Of a DNA stretch of 64,000 bases, positions 11,504 to 19,342 are shown piece after piece. The stretch's first letter is position 1. Each line of letters begins with the position of its first letter. This stretch comes from Flavitalea plasmicola (GTDB lineage: Bacteria > Bacteroidota > Bacteroidia > Chitinophagales > Chitinophagaceae). The stretch covers positions 186,001-250,000 of the forward strand of contig NZ_JAUOTO010000010.1 in NCBI RefSeq assembly GCF_030546645.1. Reading direction: 5' to 3'. The position numbers and the translations under genes are program-made. Below the pieces are notes generated by a model. It made no database searches. It was not told the origin of the DNA and was given only the letters and a program-made list of their open reading frames with translations.

Positions 11504-14500
11504 ATGATAAACGCCAGGATCCTGCTGCCCCTGTTATTGCTGTTTGCCGCCACCTCCACGCTGCAGGCGCAAACCATCACCTGGACGGAAGTCGGGCCTG
11601 GCGTCTGGAAAGGCGTTGCCGGCAAGCCCGAGGCCTACGATCTGCTGACGGCCTCCGGTGCAAAACCCTATGAGCCCGGATTGAGACAACTGGGCAGCGC
11701 TGCTTTTCCCCTGCCGCAGGAAGAGATAGTGGCTTCCCTCCATGACAGCAAGACCTCGCTGCGCCTGCCCCTGGAAAAAGGCGAGCAGCTCTATGGCTTC
11801 GGGCTGAACTTTCAGACGGTGCATCAGCGGGGGAAGATCCTGCAGCTGCATGTAGACCATTTTGGCGGTAAAGACAACGGCCGCACCCATGCGCCCACGC
11901 CATTTTATGTTTCTTCCAAAGGCTATGGCGTCTATATCAATACGGCCAGGTACCTGGAGATATACGCAGGCAGCGCCGTGAGAAAGGACAGCCGCAACCC
12001 GCCGCCTGCCCTGGACCGCAACACGGACAAGACCTGGACGGCTCGTCCCTATTCGGATGCGGTGGAGATCCTCGTGCCGGCAGCAGGAGTGGAGATCTAT
12101 GTATTCGCGGGTCCCGGTGCCCTCAACGCCATCCGCAGGTTCAACCTCTTCAACGGGGGCGGATGCCTCCCGCCCCGCTGGGGATTGGGTTTTACGCAAC
12201 GCCTGGAGAAATTGTCCAATGCGGCCGACGCGGAAAAAGAGGTAAGCGCCTTCCGTGAAAAAAACTATCCCCTGGATTTCATCGGACTGGAGCCGGGATG
12301 GCAGAGCAGATCATATCCCTGCACTTTCGAATGGGACAGGACGCGCTTCCCCGATCCGGCAAAATTTGTAAGGAGCATGGCGGACAGCGGCATCCGGGTC
12401 AACCTCTGGACCAACCCGTATATTTCCCCGGAAGCGGCTTACTATAAAGACATATTGCCCTTCACAGGCTCCCACACGGTGTGGGTAGGCCTCGTCCCGG
12501 ATCTCACCCTGGCGCCTGCCCGCAAATTATTTTTCGATCAGCTGCAGAAAAGCCAGGTGGGCATAGGCGTCAGCGGGTACAAGATAGACGAAGTGGATGG
12601 CTATGACAGCTATCTCTGGCCCGACGTGGCCACCTTCCCTTCGGGCGTCAGCGCGGAGCAGATGCGGCAGACCTTCGGTCTGCTGCTGCAACGCTACAGC
12701 ACGGACCTGTATCATGCGAAAGACCGGCGTACGTTCGGCCTTGTCCGTGGCTCCAATGGCGGCGGCGTCTCCTTCCCTTATGTCATCTACAACGATTATT
12801 ACAACCACGAGGACTTTATCACGGCGCTGCTGAACAGCGGCTTTGCCGGCGTATTATGGACGCCGGAAGTAAGGGCTTCCAAATCAGGGGAAGAATGGCT
12901 GCGCCGCTTCCAGACGGTGGTGTTCTCACCCATGGCCATGATCAATGCCTGGGCCAGCGGCACCAAGCCCTGGTCATACCCGGAAGTGGCGGAGCAGGTG
13001 CGGCAGATGGCGCTGCTACGCATGCGGATGATCCCCTATTGGTATACGGAGTTTGCCAAATATCATTTCGAAGGCACGCCGCCCTTCAGGGCCATGGACC
13101 TGGAACCAGGTTTCCTGCCGGAAGGAAAGAGGGACGGTTTGGAAGCCGACCTGCAGGAGAACCCCTATGCGGAGGCCGCCATGAAGGAGGTGAAGGACCA
13201 GTATATGGCGGGCGAATACCTGCTGGTGGCGCCGCTGTTCACAGGACAGAAGACCCGTAAGGTCATCCTGCCCAAAGGAAGATGGTACGATTTTTACACG
13301 GGCGAATATGCCGGCGACGGACAGGTGATCACGGTGACCCCCGGCCTGGATAAAATACCCGTCTATGTGAAGGATGGCGGCCTCATCCCCCTGATGCCGC
13401 CGGCGCTGCATGCGCCAAAGGCCGGCGAACCCACCGACCTGGAGATCCGTCACTACGGCGAAAAGGACGGCGCTTCGCGTTTGTATGATGATGACGGAGA
13501 GACCTATGCGTATGAACGGGGCGCTTATTCCTGGCGCACCCTCACGGTCACGAAAGATAAGCACGGGCAATGGCAGGGCGCTATCTCCGCACCGGAGAAA
13601 GGCAAGCCCAACACCCTCCGCAAGGTCACCTGGAAATTCATGACGCCTTTACGGACGGCGGCGGCATCGGCTCCCTCGACCGGCGGGACCCCGGCTCCCT
13701 TCTATGATGCCATCGTCGCCACCTTGAAAAAACAAGCGCTGGCAGAAGCCGCACAGGCTCTACAGCAGGCGCCCGTCACCGTGACCGCCAGCTTCTGCCC
13801 CCGCAGCGCGGGCGGCCCCCACGATTTTTATTCCGAAGGCGACTACTGGTGGCCTGACCCGCAGCATCCCGACAGCCCTTATATCCAGCGGGACGGCATG
13901 ACCAACCCCGCCAACTTCACCGATCACCGGGTAGCCATGATCCGCTTCAGCCGCCTCGTAGGCGCGCTGGCTACCGCCTATAAGATCACCGGCGACGCGA
14001 AATATGTCAGGTCCGCCCTGCTCCACTGCAAGGCATGGTTCGTGGATACCGCCACCTGCATGCATCCTGACCTCCAGTTTGCACAGGCCATCAAAGGCCG
14101 GGCCACGGGCAGGGGCATCGGTATCATCGACACCATCCAGCTGATGGAAGTGGTACAGGGACTGGAGGCGATGGAAGGATCGGACGCCATGGATAAGGCA
14201 TTGCTGGACCGCATACGGCAATGGTTCGCAAAATACCTGCGGTGGCTCACCACCCACCCCTATGGAAAAGAGGAGATGAATGCGGCCAACAATCACGGTA
14301 CCTGCTGGGTCATGCAGGCGGCCGCCTTTGCCGGCTTCACCGGCGATACAGACCTGATGGCTTTTTGCAGCCGCAGGTACAAGGAGGTGCTGCTGCCCGG
14401 GCAAATGGACGTGGATGGCAGCTTCCCGCGCGAATTGAAAAGGACTAAACCCTATGGCTATTCGCTGTTCAACCTGGATGCCATGGCCACTATTTGTCAG

Positions 14501-14800
14501 CTGCTGTCCACCCCCCAGGACGATCTCTGGCATTACCAGACCCCGGACGGCCGCAGCATAGAGAAAGGTATTGCATTCATGGCCCCCTACATCGCGGGCA
14601 AAGGGGAATGGCCCTATGCGCACGACGTCATGTACTGGGACCAGTGGCCCGTAGCGCAGCCCGCGCTTGCCTTCGGCGCCAACGCCTTTGGCAGGAAGGA
14701 TTGGCTTCGCACCTGGGAAAGGCTGGATCACGCGCCGGCCAACGGGGAAGTGATCCGCAATCTGCCCGTACGCCACCCGCTTATATGGATAAACAAATAA
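11504..14800 (+). CDS. GH31 glycosidase fused to an alginate-lyase-fold domain
   Basis: A 1098-residue secreted two-enzyme fusion. After a signal peptide ending at LQAQ, residues about 60-710 are a GH31 alpha-glycosidase: barrel with the nucleophile motif GYKIDEVDGYD (D362) and a likely acid/base region at VIYNDYYNHED. An Ala/Ser/Thr/Pro-rich linker (about 712-735) leads to an (alpha/alpha)n lyase domain of the alginate-lyase superfamily (PL5/PL38 type). It shows YWWPDP, GRGIGIIDT, the Asn-His pair in NNHG (N929, N930, H931) and the catalytic-type Tyr in GYSLFNL (Y986). The coding frame is uninterrupted across the junction, so this is a real fusion rather than two adjacent genes. GH31 members act on alpha-xylose, alpha-glucose or alpha-galactose; the lyase would cut a 1,4-linked uronate. 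The exact substrates are unknown. Confidence 0.88.
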   Translation: MINARILLPLLLLFAATSTLQAQTITWTEVGPGVWKGVAGKPEAYDLLTASGAKPYEPGLRQLGSAAFPLPQEEIVASLHDSKTSLRLPLEKGEQLYGFGLNFQTVHQRGKILQLHVDHFGGKDNGRTHAPTPFYVSSKGYGVYINTARYLEIYAGSAVRKDSRNPPPALDRNTDKTWTARPYSDAVEILVPAAGVEIYVFAGPGALNAIRRFNLFNGGGCLPPRWGLGFTQRLEKLSNAADAEKEVSAFREKNYPLDFIGLEPGWQSRSYPCTFEWDRTRFPDPAKFVRSMADSGIRVNLWTNPYISPEAAYYKDILPFTGSHTVWVGLVPDLTLAPARKLFFDQLQKSQVGIGVSGYKIDEVDGYDSYLWPDVATFPSGVSAEQMRQTFGLLLQRYSTDLYHAKDRRTFGLVRGSNGGGVSFPYVIYNDYYNHEDFITALLNSGFAGVLWTPEVRASKSGEEWLRRFQTVVFSPMAMINAWASGTKPWSYPEVAEQVRQMALLRMRMIPYWYTEFAKYHFEGTPPFRAMDLEPGFLPEGKRDGLEADLQENPYAEAAMKEVKDQYMAGEYLLVAPLFTGQKTRKVILPKGRWYDFYTGEYAGDGQVITVTPGLDKIPVYVKDGGLIPLMPPALHAPKAGEPTDLEIRHYGEKDGASRLYDDDGETYAYERGAYSWRTLTVTKDKHGQWQGAISAPEKGKPNTLRKVTWKFMTPLRTAAASAPSTGGTPAPFYDAIVATLKKQALAEAAQALQQAPVTVTASFCPRSAGGPHDFYSEGDYWWPDPQHPDSPYIQRDGMTNPANFTDHRVAMIRFSRLVGALATAYKITGDAKYVRSALLHCKAWFVDTATCMHPDLQFAQAIKGRATGRGIGIIDTIQLMEVVQGLEAMEGSDAMDKALLDRIRQWFAKYLRWLTTHPYGKEEMNAANNHGTCWVMQAAAFAGFTGDTDLMAFCSRRYKEVLLPGQMDVDGSFPRELKRTKPYGYSLFNLDAMATICQLLSTPQDDLWHYQTPDGRSIEKGIAFMAPYIAGKGEWPYAHDVMYWDQWPVAQPALAFGANAFGRKDWLRTWERLDHAPANGEVIRNLPVRHPLIWINK

Positions 14801-14805
14801 CTACT

Positions 14806-17800
14806 ATGAATATTCGAATTTTCATTGCCTTATTTTTTGGGAGCATCTTCTTCGCTTCGGCCGCTGTAAAAGCACAGACTGCCGGCGACGAAGAAAAAGA
14901 CATGCTGACCAGGGGACAGCAGCGGGACAGGCATGCGGCCGAAGAAGCCCTGCAAGGCTGGTGGCCCGCCACGATGAAAGATCACGACCAGCGCATAGCC
15001 TGGTGGCGCGAGGCTCGTTTTGGCATGTTCATCCACTGGGGCGTCTATTCCAGGGCCGGAGGCGAATGGAAAGGCCATAAGGTCGAAGGCTATGCCGAGC
15101 ACCTCATGAGCAAAGAGAAGATCAGCAGGGCGGAGTATTTACAGCTGGCCCATGGCTTCAATCCCGTAAAGTTCAATGCAGAGCAGTGGGTCCTGCATGC
15201 AAAGCAGGCAGGTATGAAATATATGATCATTACCTCCAAGCACCATGACGGCTTTGCCATGTACGATTCGAAAGTCTCCGACTTTAATATCATGCGGCAG
15301 ACGGCCTGGAAAAAAGATCCCATGGCCGCCCTCTCCGCCGCCTGTAAGAAATACGGGATCAAATTCGGATTTTATTATTCGCATGCGTTTGACTGGGAGT
15401 ATCCCAAAGCGCCCGGCAACGATTGGGAATACAAGAACCCTGCCGGCGACAGGCAGCTGTATGGCGGCCTGCATTGGTACGATCTCCATCCCGAGCTGCT
15501 GCCCAAAGCGCAAGCCTATGTCGACGAAAAAGCGATCCCCCAGATCAAAGAACTGATCCGGAAATATCATCCCGATATCTTCTGGTTCGACACGCCCAGC
15601 AAGCTGCCTTTCTCCGAGAACCTGCGGATCTTGCAGGCCATCCGGTCCGTGGACCTGCAAGTCGTGGTCAATGGGCGCCTGGCAAAGGAGGGGGATAACA
15701 ACTTCGGAGACTATAAGAACACGGCAGACAGGCCCGCAGAATTTTACCCGGTCACGGGCGACTGGGAAGCCATTCCCACCACTAATGAATCATATGGGTA
15801 TCACCGGTATGACAGCAGCCACAAGCCTCCCGCCTTTTTTATACAACTGCTGGCAAAGGCAGCTTCCCGGGGCGGGAACCTGCTGATGAACATCGGACCC
15901 AAAGGGGATGGGACTTTCGACGACAGGGATCTGCACATTCTCCAGGGGATTGGGAAATGGATGAATGTCAATGGGGAAAGCATCTATGGTACGGCTGCGG
16001 GACCGCTGCCCTTACAGAACTGGGGCGTGTCCACCCTGAAAGGAGAGAAGCTCTACCTCCATGTTTTCGACTGGCCTGCTGATGGAAAACTGTACGTAGG
16101 CGGACTGAAAGGTCCCATCGGCAAAGCCTACCTGCTTTCCGATGCCGGAAAGACATTGCGCGCCGCGCCCTCGAATGAAAACGACCTCGTCATCGACCTG
16201 CCCCGGCAGGCGCCGGATACCGCCAACACCGTCATCGTGGTGGAGCTGAAAAAGGGCTGGCAGACGGACTCCGTGCGCTTCATCGCTCCCAATATTCCCC
16301 TGACGCGCTTGCTGGCTTTTGATGCCCGGCAGCATGGCGGCGGCTTTGGCTTCGGCGATGGCAAAGCGGGCCGGTTCTATGTGGACGGTTGGAGCAGCAA
16401 GGAACAATACCTCAGCTGGAGTTTCAGGACGGTGGCCCCGGCTACTTACCATATGAGGATAACATACAGGGCAGGAGAGGGGCTGGGCGGAACTTACCAA
16501 TGGCAGGCTGACGGCTACCAGGGGGAAAATAAATTAGACACGGGCGGCAGGGATTCCGTCCGCACGGCAGACCTCGGCATCGTCTCCTTAAGTCCGGGCG
16601 TCCATGAGCTGAGCATTCGGCCCGTGGATATTCCGGGGCGCCAGCTGATGCGGCTGTTGGAAGTGAGGATGGTGCGCTCCTGGCAGACGGATGCGCCCCC
16701 TTCACCGGCAAATGGGACGGCCTCTCCCGGACAATCGGCTGATGCGACACATGGTCCTCTCACCAGCCCGACTTTGCCCCTTCCCCCCCTCATGGCCGAC
16801 GCAGAGGAACAGACGCACCTCCTGCTGCGGGAGATCGCCGCTGCGGGCGGCCCCGGCAGTGCCGGAACAGGCCCTGCACCCGACAGCCCCTTCTCTCCCC
16901 GTACGCTGGAGAACGGGCGGCTGAAGCTGGTGCCCTCCAGGGACTGGACCAGCGGATTCTTCCCGGGCGAGCTATGGATGCTCTATCAATACACGGGGAA
17001 GGAAGAGTGGAAGCAGGAAGCGCAGGCCTTCACGGCCCGCATGGAAAAAGAAAAATTCAACGCCGGCACCCACGATATGGGCTTCAAGCTCTACTGCAGC
17101 TATGGCACTGGCTACCGCCTGACAAAGGACGAAGCATATAAGCAGGTGATCATCCAGGGCGCCAGAACGCTGATCACCCGCTTCAACCCCCGCATCGGCT
17201 GCATCCGGAGCTGGGACCATCACAGGAACCTATGGGGCTTTCCCGTCATCATCGACAATATGATGAACCTGGAGCTGCTGTTCGAAGCCACGAAGCTCAC
17301 CGGCGACTCTTCCTTCTACAGGATCGCCGTCACGCACGCCAATACGACGATGAAAAACCATTACCGCAGCGATTACAGCTCCTTCCATGTAGTAGACTAT
17401 GATACTGTCACGGGTAAGGTGGTGAAGAAGCAGACCTGGCAGGGATACAGCGACGCTTCGGCCTGGGCCCGCGGTCAGGCCTGGGGGTTATATGCCTTTA
17501 CGATGTGCTATCGTGAGACAAAGGACCCCCGCTATCTGCAGCAGGCGGAGCATATTGCCGGCTTTCTTTTACACCACCCGCACCTGCCGGCGGATAAAGT
17601 GCCCTATTATGATTTCGATGCGCCCGGCATCCCGGATGAGCCCCGCGACGCTTCGGCGGGCGCCGTCATGGCCTCCGCCCTCTACGAATTGAGCGGGTAT
17701 AGCACGCACCGGGACGAATACCGGTCCGTGGCCGGACAGATCCTGCAAAGCCTGACCCATCGTTACCGGTCTGCCATCGGCACGAACAGGGGATTTATCC

Positions 17801-17904
17801 TTTCACACAGCACAGGCTCGAAACCTTCCAACAGCGAAGTGGATGTGCCTATCAATTACGGAGATTATTATTACCTGGAAGCACTCTTACGATCAAAAGA
17901 ATAA
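14806..17904 (+). CDS. GH29 alpha-L-fucosidase fused to GH88 unsaturated uronyl hydrolase
   Basis: A 1032-residue secreted bifunctional enzyme. The ATG at 14806 begins a clean signal peptide (IFIALFFGSIFFASAAVKAQ); a longer frame upstream lies inside the previous gene. Residues about 55-480 are GH29 with RFGMFIHWGVYS, TSKHHDGFAMYDS and nucleophile D262 in DIFWFDTPSK. Residues about 490-640 look like a carbohydrate-binding beta sandwich. After a Pro/Ser/Thr-rich linker, residues about 665-1032 are GH88, with the two catalytic-type aspartates D713 (SRDWTSGFFPG) and D817 (PVIIDNMMNL). GH88 removes 4,5-unsaturated uronate made by lyases, so it fits downstream of the lyase domain in the preceding gene, 5 bases away. 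The two-enzyme architecture is unusual. Confidence 0.9.
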   Translation: MNIRIFIALFFGSIFFASAAVKAQTAGDEEKDMLTRGQQRDRHAAEEALQGWWPATMKDHDQRIAWWREARFGMFIHWGVYSRAGGEWKGHKVEGYAEHLMSKEKISRAEYLQLAHGFNPVKFNAEQWVLHAKQAGMKYMIITSKHHDGFAMYDSKVSDFNIMRQTAWKKDPMAALSAACKKYGIKFGFYYSHAFDWEYPKAPGNDWEYKNPAGDRQLYGGLHWYDLHPELLPKAQAYVDEKAIPQIKELIRKYHPDIFWFDTPSKLPFSENLRILQAIRSVDLQVVVNGRLAKEGDNNFGDYKNTADRPAEFYPVTGDWEAIPTTNESYGYHRYDSSHKPPAFFIQLLAKAASRGGNLLMNIGPKGDGTFDDRDLHILQGIGKWMNVNGESIYGTAAGPLPLQNWGVSTLKGEKLYLHVFDWPADGKLYVGGLKGPIGKAYLLSDAGKTLRAAPSNENDLVIDLPRQAPDTANTVIVVELKKGWQTDSVRFIAPNIPLTRLLAFDARQHGGGFGFGDGKAGRFYVDGWSSKEQYLSWSFRTVAPATYHMRITYRAGEGLGGTYQWQADGYQGENKLDTGGRDSVRTADLGIVSLSPGVHELSIRPVDIPGRQLMRLLEVRMVRSWQTDAPPSPANGTASPGQSADATHGPLTSPTLPLPPLMADAEEQTHLLLREIAAAGGPGSAGTGPAPDSPFSPRTLENGRLKLVPSRDWTSGFFPGELWMLYQYTGKEEWKQEAQAFTARMEKEKFNAGTHDMGFKLYCSYGTGYRLTKDEAYKQVIIQGARTLITRFNPRIGCIRSWDHHRNLWGFPVIIDNMMNLELLFEATKLTGDSSFYRIAVTHANTTMKNHYRSDYSSFHVVDYDTVTGKVVKKQTWQGYSDASAWARGQAWGLYAFTMCYRETKDPRYLQQAEHIAGFLLHHPHLPADKVPYYDFDAPGIPDEPRDASAGAVMASALYELSGYSTHRDEYRSVAGQILQSLTHRYRSAIGTNRGFILSHSTGSKPSNSEVDVPINYGDYYYLEALLRSKE

Positions 17905-17921
17905 CTTAAAAAATCTTGTAT

Positions 17922-19295
17922 ATGAAAAAAATTATCATCGCATCACTCACTCTCCTTCTTTTGCACGCGACAGCATCCACGCAAACCCTCACCCGTGATC
18001 AGCGGATGGAATGGTGGCGGGACGCCCGGTTCGGCATGTTCATCCACTGGGGCGTCTATGCCCTTCCCGCCGGCACCTGGCAGGGTCATGAGGTGGGGCA
18101 CGGGGGAGAATGGATCATGAACAGGGGGAAGATCTCCGTGGCCGATTATCAGCAAATGGCCCGCGGGTTCAATCCCGTAAAATATAACCCTGAAGCATGG
18201 GTGAGAATGGCGAAAGAGGCAGGCATGAAATACATCGTGATCACGGCCAAGCACCATGACGGCTTTGCCCTCTTTAAGACCAATGCCAGCAAGTGGAATG
18301 TGGTGGACGCCACGGCGTACGGGAAAGACCTGCTGAAGCCCCTGGCGGAAGCCTGCCGTAAATATGGCATCCGGCTGGGCTTCTATTATTCCCACGCACA
18401 GGATTGGAACAACCCCGGCGGCGCCGCGGCCCGCAAAATCGCATCGGAAGGCTGGGCTAACCCCGACTCCGCCCGCATCGACGCTTATACGCTGGCACAC
18501 AGCGGACATTGGGACCCCGCCCAGACGACAGACTCCATGGGCAGCTACATCGATAAGGTGGCCGTACCCCAGGTGAAGGAACTGCTGACCAACTATGGCG
18601 ACGTAGCCGTGCTCTGGTGGGATACGCCCACGGGCATGACGGATGCATACGCAGAGAAGCTCCAGGCAGTACTGTCCCTTCAGCCGAAGATCATCACCGA
18701 CGACCGCCTGAAGCGTCCCAATTTCCCCGGCGACTACAAGACACCCGAACAGAAGATACCCAATCTGGCAGACCTGGATGGCAAAGATTGGGAGACCTGC
18801 ATGACCATGAACGGCACCTGGGGTTATAAGAGCTATGACAACAAATGGAAAACACCCGCGACGCTGATCCATAACCTGGTGGACATCGCATCCAAAGGCG
18901 GCAACTACCTGCTCAACGTAGGCCCTACGGCCGAAGGGGAATTTCCCCAGGGCAGCATTGACGGGTTGAAAGCCATCGGCGCCTGGATGAAGGTCAATGG
19001 CGAGGCCATTTACGGCACAAAAGCCAGCCCTTTCGGCCTGCTGCCCTGGGGCCGCTGTACAAAAAAAGCAGAGAAGGGCATCACGATCCTCTACCTTTCC
19101 GTGTTCGACTGGCCGAAGGACGGCAGGCTCACGGTGCCGGGATTGAAGAATACCGTCGTATCCGCGCGGCTGCTGACAGGAGGAAGCGCCCTGAAGACCG
19201 AGGCGACTGCCGACGGGCTCGTCATCCATGTCCCGGAGAAAGCGCCTGACACCATTGCTACTGTCATCCGGATGGAGGTGAGCGGGATCCTGTAA
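17922..19295 (+). CDS. GH29 alpha-L-fucosidase
   Basis: A 457-residue single-domain GH29 retaining fucosidase with signal peptide ending near ASTQ. It has RFGMFIHWGVYALP, TAKHHDGFALF and the nucleophile D234 in VAVLWWDTPTG. The barrel is followed by the usual small C-terminal beta domain. A TTG at 17916 is in frame, but the ATG at 17922 gives the normal MKKIIIASLTLLLL signal start and is preferred. It is related to the GH29 half of the upstream fusion (same TFWFD/LWWD-type motif and same domain order), so it may be an ancient duplicate with different linkage preference. It closes the enzyme run. Confidence 0.92.
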   Translation: MKKIIIASLTLLLLHATASTQTLTRDQRMEWWRDARFGMFIHWGVYALPAGTWQGHEVGHGGEWIMNRGKISVADYQQMARGFNPVKYNPEAWVRMAKEAGMKYIVITAKHHDGFALFKTNASKWNVVDATAYGKDLLKPLAEACRKYGIRLGFYYSHAQDWNNPGGAAARKIASEGWANPDSARIDAYTLAHSGHWDPAQTTDSMGSYIDKVAVPQVKELLTNYGDVAVLWWDTPTGMTDAYAEKLQAVLSLQPKIITDDRLKRPNFPGDYKTPEQKIPNLADLDGKDWETCMTMNGTWGYKSYDNKWKTPATLIHNLVDIASKGGNYLLNVGPTAEGEFPQGSIDGLKAIGAWMKVNGEAIYGTKASPFGLLPWGRCTKKAEKGITILYLSVFDWPKDGRLTVPGLKNTVVSARLLTGGSALKTEATADGLVIHVPEKAPDTIATVIRMEVSGIL

Positions 19296-19342
19296 CGAAC
19301 CTCCGGTTCGTCATGCGACATTAGATATAAACCCACTGATGT

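Noticed and set aside
13640..13760. Sequencing error joining GH31 and lyase genes
   Set aside because: The frame runs through a typical Ala/Ser/Thr/Pro linker without a stop, start or signal peptide for a separate lyase.
17916..17924. TTG start of the second GH29
   Set aside because: An ATG two codons later gives a normal signal peptide; the same logic was applied to the TTG before LacI at 52485.
19295..19311. Small hairpin acgaacc-ggttcgt after the second GH29
   Set aside because: Only 7 bp of stem and no T-run, so termination here is weak or absent; the next gene may be read through.
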